Source of the DNA: Botrytis cinerea B05.10
Taxonomy: Eukaryota; Ascomycota; Leotiomycetes; Helotiales; Sclerotiniaceae
Assembly: GCF_000143535.2 (NCBI RefSeq)
Contig: NC_037324.1
Span: forward strand, 1-64,000
DNA: 64,000 bases
Direction of reading: 5' to 3'
The first letter of the stretch is position 1; every line of letters starts with the position of its first letter. Both the position numbers and the translations under genes were made by a program. This document shows, one piece after another, positions 24,720 through 37,877 of this stretch. The notes beneath the pieces are model-generated. The model saw only the letters and a program-made list of their open reading frames with translations. It had not been told where the DNA came from and did no database searches.

Positions 24720-25515
24720 AAACTGAAATTTATTATTGAAATCATTTGAATCAAGGGAATGAATTACAAATTTAAAATTTGATTAAAAATTGAATCAAAA
24801 ATATAAATCTTTAATAAATCGAGCAGTCAAGAAGTAATTTATAATATAATTTAAATAAATTGATATATCAAAAAAAGTGAATAAATCCTTAGATTTATTT
24901 TTACTTCAATTATAAATATTATCAAACATTATACGAGATTTACTAAAGGCTTTCTTATTTAATTAAATTTTCTTTTATATTCTATTACACTTTTTATTTT
25001 CATACTTCAATCTACACATTTCTCCATTTAAATAATTTAATTTCAATTTATTAATCAATAAATATAATATTAAAAATAACAAAAAAAGAAGATGCCAATC
25101 GCATTATTTGGAACCCTATTTCAAAAACAATTTATATTAATAATACAATTAATCAATTAAAAAATAATCAATATATCAAAGAGATAATTTCTAATTATAT
25201 TTTAAAGATTTTCTTTTTAATAAAAAGTATTGAAATTATTAAAAAATGAAAGGGCTTTTTATTATAATAATTCTTTACAAAAAATATGAAATTATATAAA
25301 ATATTTCTTTATATTAAAAAATTATTCAATAATTCTAATAGAAAATTAATATATTATATAAAACATTTATTTTATAATCATTTTAGTTTTCAAATTGAAA
25401 AAGCGATTTTAAATCAATAAATTCAATTGAAATTCAATTTGAAATTTATAAAAAAATCGAGTGTTTATCAATTATAATTAAAGTATTACTTATATATTAA
25501 TAAAGAAAAGAATGA
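24720..25515. other. AT-rich DNA, nothing recognised
   Basis: No frame or repeat stands out. Confidence 0.5.
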
Positions 25516-26600
25516 TTTATAATATCATCATATCAATATCAATAATTCAAAAAAAAATTGTAATAATTTCGTTAACAATGTTTTAATATATATAAAAATA
25601 TCCAATATCACAAATCAATTTGATAACAATAATGCAATATATTCTAAAATTATTAATATAAAAAATATAAAGAAAATTGATATAAAGAGTAATAAATTAA
25701 AGGATTTTGAAGGAATTAATAATACAAAAAAAGGAGAAAAGATTTATAAAAAGATAAATATTATATTAAAAAACAATTAACTAAATAATATAGAATATAA
25801 AGGGAATTTTTTTTATAGTGATTTGTTGTAAGGGAATTTATTACAAGAGGAGGAAAATTCTAAATGGAAAAAGAAAGGGAATACCTTCTATATAATATTG
25901 AAAAGTTAGTATTTAAGCAATAGCAATTTAAGAGTTGTTGATTTATTAGGGAGAGATTTTCGAAATTTTATATTTGATTTTAATTTATTATTAGTTTGGA
26001 ATCAGTTATTCAATGTTGAACTTTTAGAAATATTAATGAATATAATCTCCAATTTAAATCAGCAATAGTCTTTTGATTAGTATTCTATTAATTAATAATA
26101 GTTTTCTAATTAATTGCAACTTTTTAATCAATTACAATCCTTAAATTAATTGCAATTTCCAATAATCGATTTAATATCAGATCTTATTTCATTTAATCTT
26201 TTCAATAATTTCAAATCAAATTCAAACCTTTCAAATGCAATATTGGGTTTTGATAATGCATTTCTATTATATAATAATATATTTCAATCTATAAATGAAT
26301 TTAATATATTAATTGATTGGGGTGAAATTGAATCAATATTATAATATATTGATAATAGAGAATTCAATTTTGATTTTTTGAATTTTGAAGGAGCGATTGA
26401 TAAAGTTTATAAAGAATGGAATTATAATAATAATAAAGAAAGAGTTGATAGCGTTTTAAATAAATCAAGAGATAAGTAATAAAATAGAAGCCAATAATTT
26501 AATTTTTATATAAATAATATAAAAAAAAAAAAGGATTTGAAATTAATGAAATAATAATTATATATATTTTCTAATTTGTTTTTATTTATTTTTATAATAA
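25515..26600 (+). pseudogene. Eroded Gln-rich gene; Gln codons read as stops
   Basis: One plus-strand frame continues for about 350 codons; all stops seen in it are TAA or TAG. They cluster in a Gln-rich middle (about 26065-26150), where remaining CAA/CAG codons alternate with TAA/TAG at positions expected of a Q-tract. Before it comes RVVDLLGRDFRNFIFDFNL; after it, ILGFDNAFLLYNNIFQSINE, LIDWGEIESIL and FNFDFLNFEGAIDKVYKEW. This is what RIP (CpA to TpA) does to CAA/CAG codons. No family recognised. It could belong to the same set of genes as the frames at 14.8-17.9 kb, but no direct alignment was found. Confidence 0.45.
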
Positions 26601-28249
26601 TATAAATTGTATATATATTAATTGATTTTTTATACAAAGTTTATAATTATAATAAAGCAAATCATTTTTCGAATCCGATTTGAGAAATACAAAAATGATA
26701 GGGGGTTATAAATGAAGCTTTTTTTATACAAAGTTTACAAAATTCTTTTTATAAAAAAGAAAAATATATTACTCCTTTATACTAATTCAATTTATATTAA
26801 AGCAATTACAATTTTATTTAAAAATACTTTTTACAATTTTTTTTTTCAAAATCTATTTCGAAATCCTATTGAAAATTTTATTAAGAGCTGTTCAATTTTA
26901 TAATCCATTTTGTTTTTATAATATAATTCATATTTATCAAAGGGTAAAGGAGAAATTCCATTTCAAAAGTGAATTTAGAAGAAACCCTTTTGAAATAGGA
27001 ATTGGAATTGCTCTTTATAAAATTACAATAAGTGATTTTGAGCTTATAATAATACGAAATCTATTATATCAAAACTTAAATTGAGATTGAATCAGATTTG
27101 TATACGATAGGTAGAAAATCTTCAATTTAATTTTAAGCTAATCAAAAGTATCCTTTATTATTCTTTTTTTGAAAAAGCAATTAAATAATATTAGGATTTG
27201 ATAATAATAAATTAATAATATAAATTATATAATAGAATTGATATTACTAATTACTTTATACTTTATAATCTAGTTTTTTTTTAATCAATCTAAAAACTTT
27301 TCAATATATTATATAAAAGAGCTTATTCTTTTAATAATTATATTTTCAAATCTTTTTATTTAATTTAATTTAATTATTATTAATATTAAAAAGATAATTG
27401 AGAATATATAAAAAATTTCCCTTGTGAAATATAGCATTATTAATATATAAATTTAGATTGGAAAAATATTCAAAAAGATTTTTAATATATTAAATAATAT
27501 TATTAAATGTTATAAATATTTGTTTTAAAATAAGTTTTTTCAAAATAAAATAGAAATAGTATTTTAAAGTTTTATTATTATTCAATTATATTCAAATATT
27601 ATATTAATAAATGATTATTATTAATTTTATATAAAATTCCAAAATAATTTAATACTAATATTAAGTAAGAGAATTACTAAAGGAAATAAATTCAAATCAC
27701 TTTTGAATTTAATTAATTATCAAATCAATCTTTTAGATCTTAAATATATACAATCTCTTTTTTGCAAAAGTCTTAATAAAATTTAATTGTTTAGAAAAAA
27801 ACCCTTTATTAAATAAATCTAGAATACAAAATACTTTAAAATCCATTTTGAAGTAAAAATATATATATTCAAATTTTATTATTTGCTATTTCATTTTTAT
27901 TTTATAAAATTGTTGATTTAAAATAAGCCTTTTTTTGTAATTAATAATTTGATTGAATTTTTTGTAATTTCAATAATTCTAATAAAGATATAAAGTGTTT
28001 TTAATATTTTTATATAAAACATTATTTCGAATTAGTTTTAAAAACATTAATATAATAATTGTTATTAATTGTTTTACAATTTTGTAATTCAAAATTAATA
28101 AAATATATTTGAATTTTATTAAAGTTTTATTAATATTTGAATATAGAAATGAAATAAAAATAAGAGATTGAATAATCTAAAAAGAAAGATAATAAGTAAT
28201 AGAATATTGATTGGGGAAATTCCTTTATTGTATTTTGAAATATTCACTT
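26600..28249. other. AT-rich DNA with two small plus-strand frames
   Basis: Frames at 26712-26903 and 26869-27084 lie in different phases and overlap. The second (KFHFKSEFRRNPFEIGIGIA) is more protein-like than average but has no family signature. A motif near 26655 (TTTTTCGAATCCGATTTGAG) recurs in near-identical form at about 30810 (TTTTTCAAACCCGATTCAAG), hinting at a shared repeat. Confidence 0.4.
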
Positions 28250-30705
28250 TATAATTTAATTTTGTATATAGTTTTCTTTATATGAAATGGAATTGAATTA
28301 AAGTAGTGAATATTATTAGATATAAGAAAATTGATTTCCCAATCTCTAATACTATTTTGTAAATCGTCCTTTTCATTTGAATTTGTATTTCTTATAAGAC
28401 TTTTATTATTGAATATAAAATTATTTACAAAATTCTCATTCTCTATTTTACTAATACTTTTTTATGAATTTTCATTATTCCATTTACTTTTCTTTTAATC
28501 AGCTAATTCTTATAATAAGGAAAAGCAAATATCAACACGAATTTGATACTCTTTTCAAGGTTCATAAAAGATTTTCTCAATTTCATTAATTCTAAGATCT
28601 ATATGATTGATTCTATTGATATAAATATTAATAGTATTTTGAAATATAAGCATTTTACTTTTTCCAATATTGCCAATAGTTTTCAATTATACTAATCTAT
28701 ATATTAAAATATTAATATCCCTATTTTGAAAGATTTCAATAATGGAAGTAACAAAGTGCATTTTTGATTTGATATAAAATTGATTATAATAAGCTTTATT
28801 AATAGTTTGTTTGGACTTTTTCTATATAGTTATAATAGCAGAAATAATATCCCGACAGTTATTAAGATTGAATATTTCTAAAGAAAGTATAAAATGGGTT
28901 TTATATTTTGTGGTTTATTTATTATAATATTTTTTGATATAATATGATTTCCAAAGTATAATAAGCTTATCAAAATTGTTATTCTTCATTAATGTGAATT
29001 ATCACCTAAGATTCAATCAATAATGATTTATTAAAATAAAAACATTATTGAATTGCTTGTTTTATCGCGCACCCCAGGTTTCGTATAATTAAAAAAATGA
29101 AGATTGATATTTCGAATCTTTAAAGCCCTTTTTATTGAAATATAATCGCAAGCTGTAAAAATCAATTAATTCTAATACTTCAATTAAACAATAGTATTTG
29201 CAAATAAAGATATCAAATTGATTACTTTGATTTAGATTAATTCGATAGCCAAATAATTGAAAGCGAGATTGAAACCCGTGAAGACGATTTTGCTCTGTGC
29301 TGTACGCATTTGTATAAGCTTTTATAGTTTTCTAGTAAGAGAATATAGATTCCAATATGTGATGATTAAAGACGAAGTTTATTACAGAATAGATCATCTC
29401 CTTATATAGGATTTTGTATTGATTATTATTAAGATAAATAGAAATATACTTTTCCTAAGATTTCTTCAAGCCTTTCCTTTAATAAAAAAAGATATTAAGA
29501 AAAAGTAGGTAGATATTAATAGAGCTCCAATTATAAAGTTTATTGAAAAAAATATAAGGAATCTTTTTCGAAAAAAACAATAAAGTATACTCTATATTGA
29601 ATCGAAAGGGATTCAAATCAGCAATTACTAAATAATGATTATCTAAATTAAAAAGCAAATTATAAGAAATTTTGATATAAACACCATAAATACAATCTAT
29701 TAATAAAATATTCATATAAGGATAATAAATCCATTCAATTTTAATTACAATTAAACTTTTGAATTTCCTATATATACTATCAATATTTATAATAATTATA
29801 AAGATTTGCTTTATTGAAACCTCAAGTTTATAATTCAATATATACAATATAAAAAGCTTAATACAAATTGAATCAATACAATATTCGTTATTACTAAAAA
29901 GCTTTACAATTAATTCGATTTATTCAAAAGAACAATCAATAACTCTAAAACCTTGATTACTTTATATATACAAAAAATAATAAATATCTTTATAAATAAT
30001 ATAAAGTTGCTTTTCACTTAAATAATTTATTATTAGAAAATAATTATTTGAAATTTAATATAACAAATTTGATACTATAAATATCTCCTTTTTATATTGA
30101 AAATACCTTTTACTAAGATAATTTGAAATCTCGTTTTACTTCCAATATAAATTTCTTTCAATTACAAATTAACAAAGATTAATATAATAATTAAAATAAA
30201 ATTAACCATTTCTAAACATTTCCTCATAATACTTTTGAAATATTTTTTTATATTCAATTTCTTTATAAAAAAATTCATTTTTAAAATGAATACAAAAATA
30301 ATCAAATATATTGAAAGAATAAGAATTAGATATTTCATTAAAAAGATTATTATCTACTTCACTTCCTATTTCAATTTGATTTTCAAGATTAATTAACTCT
30401 TACACTATTTCCCTTATCTCCTCATTATTAATTTCTATTTTATTATTATTAATAGAATAATATTCTTTATTAAAAGCAAAATCCATATCAAATAATACCT
30501 TTCGAATTTCAATAATTAATAATAAATTACTATTCTCAAAATAATACTCAAAATAAAGAAAACCATTTTGATTGTTTATATCAATTTCAAAGCTTTTTTT
30601 AATATCTACTACATTAGAAATCCCTTCGAAATTTAAAGTTTCAAAAATAAGCCTTAAAATAAAATTCAATTACAATTAAAATAATTAAATCTAAAACAAT
30701 TCCAT
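28249..30705 (-). pseudogene. Large RIP-eroded gene, unrecognised, ~820 codons
   Basis: From an ATG at 30705 the minus strand keeps one reading frame without an indel for about 2.46 kb. Roughly thirty stops interrupt it, mostly TAA/TAG with a few TGA, far fewer than AT-rich noise would give. Segments in order: LRLIFETLNFEGISNVVDIK, an acidic part (NNNKIEINNEEIREIV), EIEYKKIFQKYYEEMFRNG, FKSLIVIKIEWIYYPYMNIL, YSTEQNRLHGFQSRFQLFGY, and TIGNIGKSKMLIFQNTINIY, followed by charged residues. TIGNIGKS is one substitution short of a Walker A pattern (A/G-x4-GKS), and the missing Ala could be a RIP G-to-A loss. No DEAD/DEAH box, RT or transposase motif was found. The product is unknown. Confidence 0.5.
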
Positions 30706-30829
30706 TTAATATAATAAAGATTAATAATTCCATTTAAAATATATAACAAACATTAACTTCAATTTAAATTTTGAAACAATAATTGTTTATAATTAATAAA
30801 AATATATTTTTCAAACCCGATTCAAGAAA

Positions 30830-32135
30830 TATCAAAAAACCTAAACAAACAATACTCAAATAAATAAAAGAAAAAATCTTTTTCACCTATTCTAATAAAA
30901 CTCTTTTATAAATAAGAATTTCAATTTTAGATTAAAAAAAATTGAAAGGAATTAAGATTTGTAAAAGTAAATAATAGAATTTGAAAGGGGTTAAAAGCTT
31001 TTCCAATTTGTAAGCGATCTTCTTCAATATTACTATTATTATTCTAATTGTAATTGCTATTATATTCATTAATTATATTATCCATCAACTTATTATAATC
31101 TTCTTCAAGAATTGATTAATTCATATTACTCTTTTCATTTGAATATTATTAATTCCACTACCCTCTTTCAAAAATTACACCTTTCACATTTTGAAATAGC
31201 AAATCCAATTTAGTAAATTCATTTCGACTGTTTTGAATTTTCAAAACTTGAAATTGTAAATTATTAACTTTATTGAAATGAAAATTGCTTTTATAATTAT
31301 TTAAAGAATTTAAAAAACAATTATTTACTCCTTCCTTTGAAATTGTAATTAATATTGAATTTAAAATTGAATATCTCTTTTATAATTGTTAAATTATATT
31401 TGAAATTAAGGATTGTTTTTTAAAGCTTTTTTTTATTAAATATGGAAGTTCATTATTTAAAGTTAAAATACTTAAAAGCATTTTCCAATTAATAAAAATT
31501 AAAATACAATCTTTAAAGCATTTCGAATTGCATTAATTCAAAAATGATTCTGTATATAATTGCTTTTGTTCTTTATATTAAATACTTACTATTTATTTAC
31601 TCTCCCTTTTCTCTTTTTCAAATTCAAACTTTCTTAATCGAAATACTATTTTGTTTTTAAAAACTCTTTTTTTTTTATTAATTAAATAATTGCAAATTCG
31701 AATAAAAGCTTTTGATGGAATATTTCGATTAACAATTTCCTATATTTGTTTCTCACCGCCTTTTACAATTGGCTTTTTTTTTTTTGAGGAGATAAATTTT
31801 CGAGATTGAATTTATTGCTTTTTTCTTTTTTGATCGATTTTGTAATGTTTTTGGATTTTGAATATAATTTTTTGCTCGCTTTTTATTTTATCAATTTGTA
31901 TCTTTTCTTTATCTTTTAAAATTTCCTTTTTTGATTTATAAATTTCAAATACAATTGAGGAATTGTTTTTTGCTTGTAAATTAATAATCAAATTAATAGA
32001 ACCAATTAGTTTTGAATTTATAAAGGGAATTTGTTTTAATAATATACTTGAGGTATCAACCCTAATACAACTTTCTTGAAGGAATGAATTTGAAAATTGA
32101 ATTAGAATATAATAAAGAGATTTATAAGTAATCAA
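30830..32135 (-). pseudogene. Eroded frame upstream of the large minus-strand gene
   Basis: A different minus-strand phase is open from about 32135: 107 codons are stop-free (31812-32135). It then continues through Lys/Arg-rich sequence (SSKKKKANCKRR) to SNMN, a stop, SILEEDYNKLMDNIINEYNS and NIEEDRLQIGKAFNPFQILL. It could be the 5' part of the gene that continues at 30705 after an intron or frameshift, or a separate gene. The long Lys/Asp/Glu helix (KEILKDKEKIQIDKIKSEQK) looks like a coiled coil. No family recognised. Confidence 0.4.
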
Positions 32136-32139
32136 AAAA

Positions 32140-35020
32140 ATCTAAATTATATTAATTAAAATATCGATTTAAAAAAGTAAAGAATATTAGATTAACAATT
32201 TATAAGTCTTTGAATTACTATTATTAAAAAGATTTGTATAATAAATAAAACATTTGACTTTTAATTGTTATTCTGAGATTCAATATTCAATATATCAAAT
32301 CTAATATTCCGAAATCAATCCTTTAATTAAATAATAAATAATTTGTTTTGAATAATTAAAATAAGATTGTTTATTTTGAAAATATTAATAAAAATATTGA
32401 TTCATTAATAAATAATAAAAAGACCTTATTTTTTTTCCAAAACTTATAATAAATTGATAATATATTCTTTAATAAATTAAATAGAGATAATTATATTTTA
32501 GATTCTTCAAATATATTTATTTAATAATAGTTTTGATTTACCTCAAAGGAAAATGCAAAATCGCAATATAATTTGAAAACTTAAAATAAAATATTTGAAA
32601 ATATATTGATTAAAATAAAATAAAGGGTTCAATTTATATTATAAAAGGAAAAAGATTGAGCTTTTGTATTTAAATTAAAAGCTTAATCGAAATTGAAAAA
32701 ATTAAATCAAGTTTATATGCTTTTTTAATTGAATATATTTACTTTTATAGAATATATATTCAACCTACTTTTTTTCTTTTTCCTTAATCTTTTTTAATCT
32801 TTTTGATTTATCAAATTTAAAATCCATTACAACTTCATTAGTTTATTTTATTAATTGAAATAAAATAAATATTATTTTGATAAACAAATAAATAGTAATT
32901 AAAATCATATAATCAATTAAATTAAATAAAAATATTAATAATAAGGAATTTATATTGTTTGCTAAATAAAAAACAAGTATAAGTATTATCAGTAATATAA
33001 TTGTATATATTATTTATTATTGAATCAAATTTAATAAATCAAAACCGAATCAAATTTCAATCGAAATTTAATTATTCAATAATTGAATTAATATTGTAAA
33101 ATAGAATATCAAAAACTTTTTATTTGATATATTCTTATATTGAATGAACTAAAGGAAATCGAAGCAATTAATTCCTTTTGTATAAAGCAATTTGAATATT
33201 ATTCAAATAATTAAATTAATTTTACAATCAAAATTAAATTTCAAATTAGATTTAATATTTCCAAAAAGCCTTATTATATTAAAAATATCGCCTTTCCAAT
33301 AATCAAATAATTCATATCTATATTATCTATTTAAATCAATTTATTAAAAATCAAAAAGCTTATTCTCTTCAAAAAACTCATCCTTTTTAAAAAACTTATT
33401 CTTCTCAAAAAACTTATCCTTCCCTAAATAATTCAATATTAATAAATATACATTTGAAAAAAAGTGCAATTTGAAAATCAAATATAAACTTGAAGCATTT
33501 AAGATTCCTTATTAAATAAATAAGCAATTCTAATATAAAAATCTTTGAATAACAATTCAATTTATTTACTTTTTATTAAATACTTTATTAATAAATAAAA
33601 AGCTATAATATCAATTTATATATATTTAGCTTCACAATTTTCAAATATATCTCGATTGAAAAAATATTATAAAATAGATTTTCATTATTCAATTTTTCAA
33701 ACAATTAAAACTTAATTCTATTTATATAATCCCTTTCCTATATTAACTTTTTCGATTTATATTTTAAATAAAAATAAAAATAATTAAATCGTAATATAAC
33801 TAATTAGAATTTTTGTTTAATATATAACAATATTACAAATCAATAAAATCGATATACTTCTATTGGATTTAAAACTTTTATAAAGAAATTTTTTATTTTC
33901 AAAAATAAGAATTATTAATAAAATAATATAAAGAAAAAATGAAAGTAATAATAAATTTTGAAATATTAAAAGCAATTTTGAATCTAAAAGATATATTGAA
34001 TTGAATTTTGAAGTTTTGAAATAAATTCGAAAGAAAATTAAAGATTTTTATATTCTAGTGTTTTAAAATATTGTTTCTAAATAAAATTTAATAATTCTTA
34101 TTCTTTTGTAATATTTATTATATATATTTCTTTCCTTTTTTTTTATAACAAATCAAGTAATACTTTTTTAATTATATTAGAAAAAAATCAAAAAGAAAAT
34201 AAATAATTATAGCCTAAATATTCATTATATTATATCAATCGTTTTATAATATTTGTTCTATCAAAATAATCTATAATATTAAATATAAGATTCCTTTTAA
34301 TTAAATTAATAATATTTTTTATCTTATAATTATTATTATCAAATACAAAATAATATAAATTCCTATTTATAAAAGTATATCAAATCTTTTGAATAATTTT
34401 ATTATTAAAGTTCAAAGTAAATCAGTTATTATTGATATTATATCCTTTTTTATTATTAATATATAAGAAATATTGATAAATACTTTAATTATGAATAATA
34501 ATTGTAATTACAAATTGAAATACATTTTTCAAAGTATACAAAGCTTTTTCTATATTATTTATTCAATTACAATTTACTGCTTTATCGAATTGAAATGTAA
34601 TAATTCAAAAATAATAAATGTGATTTAATAAGATTTTAATAATCAATAAGCCAGTAGAATTAATAAATGCAATAAGCTTTTCAAAATTGATTTGTTTCAA
34701 TAATACAAATAAATTAAACACTTTTTGATTAATTAATTAGTATATTATATTAAATATATTTATCAAATCTTGATTTGTAATAATATTTTATTAATTATTT
34801 CGATTAATATTGATATATTGTATTGTGATTATAATAAATTCAATAAGTTTTCTTTTCAAATTAGAAATTGGAAATTAAATTAAATAAAAGAAAAGCGAAA
34901 GGTAAAAGGAAATAAATAATTATATTGTAATAATTTTAATTAATTTCGAAAATATACAATTTATTTTTTGAATTTGGATTGTAAAATAAGATTATTTAAA
35001 TTTTCGAAATTTGAAAGATA
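32140..35020. other. AT-rich DNA, nothing recognised
   Basis: No frame or repeat stands out. Minor AAAAACTTATTCTTCTCAAA-type direct repeats occur near 33360-33430. Confidence 0.5.
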
Positions 35021-35024
35021 GGAG

Positions 35025-35850
35025 GCATTTTGTAAACTGGAAATGTGAAGTATATAATTTTTAGAATTTTCAAAATATAACAATTATTAATATAGTAAAA
35101 GTATTTTATAAGTTGGAGATGAGAAATATATAATTTTGAAAATTTTGAGAATTTTCAAAATATAACAATTATTAATATAATAAAAGTATTTTACAAACCG
35201 AAGATATGAAATATATAATTTTTATAATTTTGAGAATTTTGAGATTTTCGATTTTTTTAATAATAAATGCATTTCACAGGCTGGAGATGTGAAATATATA
35301 ATTTTGAGATTTTCGATTTTTTCAATAATAAATACATTTTATAAGCCAAAGATGTGAAATATATAATTTTGAGATTTTCGATTTTTTCAATAATAGATGT
35401 ATTTCATAGGCCGGAGATGTGAAATATATAATTTTAAGATTTTCAAGAATTTTGAGATTTTCGATTTTTCTAATAGTAGATGTATTTTATAGGCCGAGAA
35501 TATGAAATATAGAATTTTGAGATTTTTGATTTTTTCAATAATAGATGTATTTTATAAATCGGAAATATGAAATATATAATTTTAAGATTTTTGATTTTTT
35601 CAATAATAGATATATTTTATAGGTTGAAAATGTAAAATATATAATTTTGAGATTTTCAAGAATTTTGAGATTTTCGATTTTTCCAATAATAAATATATTT
35701 TACAAACCAAAGATATAAAATATATAATTTTGAGATTTTTGATTTTTTTAATAATAAATATATTTCATAAACCAAAAACAAGAAATATAGAATTTTGAAA
35801 GTTTAAAGATTTTAAAGAATACAATTATTTCGCAAACCCAAATTATAAAA
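35025..35850 (+). repeat. Minisatellite with 83-65-65 higher-order period
   Basis: Eleven units begin RYATTTYAYARRCYRGARAT. Unit starts are 35025, 35101, 35186, 35269, 35334, 35399, 35482, 35547, 35612, 35695 and 35760. From 35186 the lengths run 83-65-65, 83-65-65, 83-65-(65), a 213-bp higher-order unit present three times. The 83-bp form has 18 extra bases, a duplicated AGAATTTTGAGATTTTC-type step. Units differ by C/T and G/A transitions. No coding sense. Confidence 0.93.
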
Positions 35851-35929
35851 TATTTTTTTTTGATAGAATCAATAAATGTCAATACGCTCGATCCATTCCA
35901 TATTCAATAATTTAAACAAGAAAAGAGTG

Positions 35930-36670
35930 TTAAGGCTTTTTAATCCTAACCCTGATTCCGCTATAATAATCAAGAAATTCTAATTTTTCTAAGTCAAAAA
36001 CGAATTAAGCCTGATTTGAATGCAATATATATTATTCAATTTGATTTTTTTTGAAAAATTTAAAAAAGTTATTTTTAATAAATTAATTTCAATATTAAAT
36101 AAGATATCAATTAATATCAAATAAAATTCTAAAAATAGAATTTAATAAGGAAGAATACTAGTAAATTAAAAAAATCATTTTTAAATGAAAAATTTTTTCG
36201 AAATTATAAAAATATAATTATATATATATAAAAGATTTTAAAAATCTTAAATTTGAATTAATATTAAATAAAACATTAATATTAGATGTATAAGAATTAA
36301 GTTTTAAAATTTCTAAATTTGAGTTAATATTAGATAAAATGTTAATATTAAATGTATAGGAGTTAGATATATAAATATTAGAAATTAAAAAGAATATTAA
36401 TAAAATAGAAAAATTATTATTAAATCAGAATTTTTTTTAAAATTATAAAAATATAATTATATATATATAAAAAACTCTAAAAATCCTAAATTTAAATTAA
36501 TATTAAATAAAATATTAATATCAAATATATAATAATTAAAAAAAACATTAGTAAAATAAAAAAATCATTATTAAATTAGATTTTTTTTTAAAATTATAAA
36601 AATATAATTATATATATAAAAGATTTTAAAAATTATAAATTTGAATTAATATTTGATATATAGGAATTAG
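35930..36670 (+). repeat. Dispersed repeat family A, RIP-degraded long copy
   Basis: It aligns to 52240-52595 base for base, with C-to-T and G-to-A changes (for example GCTAGCTCC there, ATTAATTTC here; CTAAGCGAG there, TTAAATAAG here). The AAAATATAATTATATATATA block occurs three times (about 36205, 36445 and 36597), so the 3' part is internally triplicated. The copy begins next to TAATCCTAACCCTGA, shared with 1371-1385. Confidence 0.85.
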
Positions 36671-36679
36671 ATTAATAAA

Positions 36680-37190
36680 TTTCTATTATAAATTGAATTT
36701 AGAATAATAATTAGATTGATTTATTTTATATATAATTATTCTTTTTATTAAAAAGCAATTATCTAATTAGATATATATAATAAATTCATTATTTCAAAAG
36801 TATTTGAAATATTTTATATTTTTATAAATTAATAAAAAAGTAAATCATTTCTAATATTATATTTCAAATATAAAAATATCTTATTTTGAAATTCTTATTT
36901 ATATAAATTTAAATAAAAATAATTATATTTTGAATTCAATCTCAATAATTGATTTAATTATAACTATTATATTTTTAATATTCTATATTTATAAAATCTT
37001 ATATTTATAGAATTGTTAGTTTCTTTTTGATTGATATATATTGAATAGATTTATATAAAACGAAAACAAATATTAGGAAACAATTATTTAATTAAATATA
37101 TATAATAGATTTATTATTTTAAAAATATTTGAAATATTTTATATTTTTGTAGATCAATAAAAAAGTGAATCATTTTTAATACTTTTTATT
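36680..37190 (+). repeat. Dispersed repeat family B, copy 1
   Basis: Matches 54300-54760 throughout, e.g. ATATATAATARATTYAYTAT, TTGAATTCAATYTCARTAAT and TTGATATATATTRRATRKAT. Each copy contains the ATATATAATAGATT.. block twice, about 325 bp apart, so B itself carries an internal direct repeat. In this copy B follows family A directly; at 52-54 kb a gene lies between them. Confidence 0.85.
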
Positions 37191-37690
37191 TTCAAAAATT
37201 ATTATAGTTTTTTTTTAATCTTTTGAATTTTTTAAAAATTAATTTTATTTTAATTTTTAATAAATATAATTCAATTGAATTTTTATTAATTTATTTTTTT
37301 AAATTTTTAAAAAGTTTTAAATTGAAATTAAAAAGAATATTAATTAATTGAAAAGTTTTAATGTTTTTTTATAAATTATTATTCTTTTGTTTTTTATAAA
37401 TTATTATAGTTTTTTTTCAATTTTATTAAAATTAAAATTATTTCAATTCAATATAGAAGTTTCAATTTTAAGAATTTTTCAATTTTAATATTAAATAAAT
37501 ATAATTCAATTGATTTTTTATTAATTTTTATTTTCAAATTTTAAAAAAGTTTTGAATTGAAATTAAAAAGGATAATAATCAATTGAAAAGATTTTTATTG
37601 AATTATTATTTCTTTATTGAAATAAATTATTATTGATATTGATTATTAAAAAAATTTTAGAAATAATAATTACAATTTCTTTTTATTTTC
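37190..37690 (+). repeat. Dispersed repeat family C, copy 2
   Basis: Collinear with 640-1190 and more AT-degraded. It ends just upstream of a featureless 180-bp stretch that leads to the copia element. Confidence 0.75.
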
Positions 37691-37877
37691 TTTTTTATAA
37701 TCTTTTTAAATCCTTTTATTATATAATATCTTATTTTCATTTTTATATTTTATAATCTTTTTTTTTTATTATTTATATTCAAAGTTCTTTTTATTTCTTT
37801 TTAATTTAATATATTCTTATTTTTTATTTTTATATTTAAATTAAATTAAATAATTTTTTTTTTAAATTTAAATTTAA

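Noticed and set aside
24146..24754. Three overlapping minus-strand frames of 86-115 codons
   Set aside because: They are Phe/Ser/Leu/Tyr translations of pyrimidine runs. The purine strand gives a more credible acidic-basic frame.
25515..26600. Alternative genetic code with TAA/TAG as glutamine
   Set aside because: Intact genes in the same window end at TAA and TGA, and the stops coincide with RIP-type C-to-T changes; mutation is the simpler explanation.
26712..27084. Two overlapping plus-strand small genes
   Set aside because: They are in different phases, overlap, and have AT-driven composition without motif or homologue.
28651..28680. True Walker A P-loop
   Set aside because: TIGNIGKS lacks the first Gly/Ala of the motif, and no Walker B or DExx box was found downstream, so an ATPase call is not supported.
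6560..35020. Regional centromere
   Set aside because: AT-richness alone is not evidence. The block starts 6.5 kb from a telomere and contains eroded gene frames; there is no tandem satellite array other than one short minisatellite at its edge.
6560..35020. Mitochondrial or linear-plasmid insertion
   Set aside because: No mitochondrial gene, rRNA, tRNA or plasmid polymerase was recognised. The Ile/Asn/Lys-rich frames are explained by C-to-T and G-to-A mutation of nuclear sequence.
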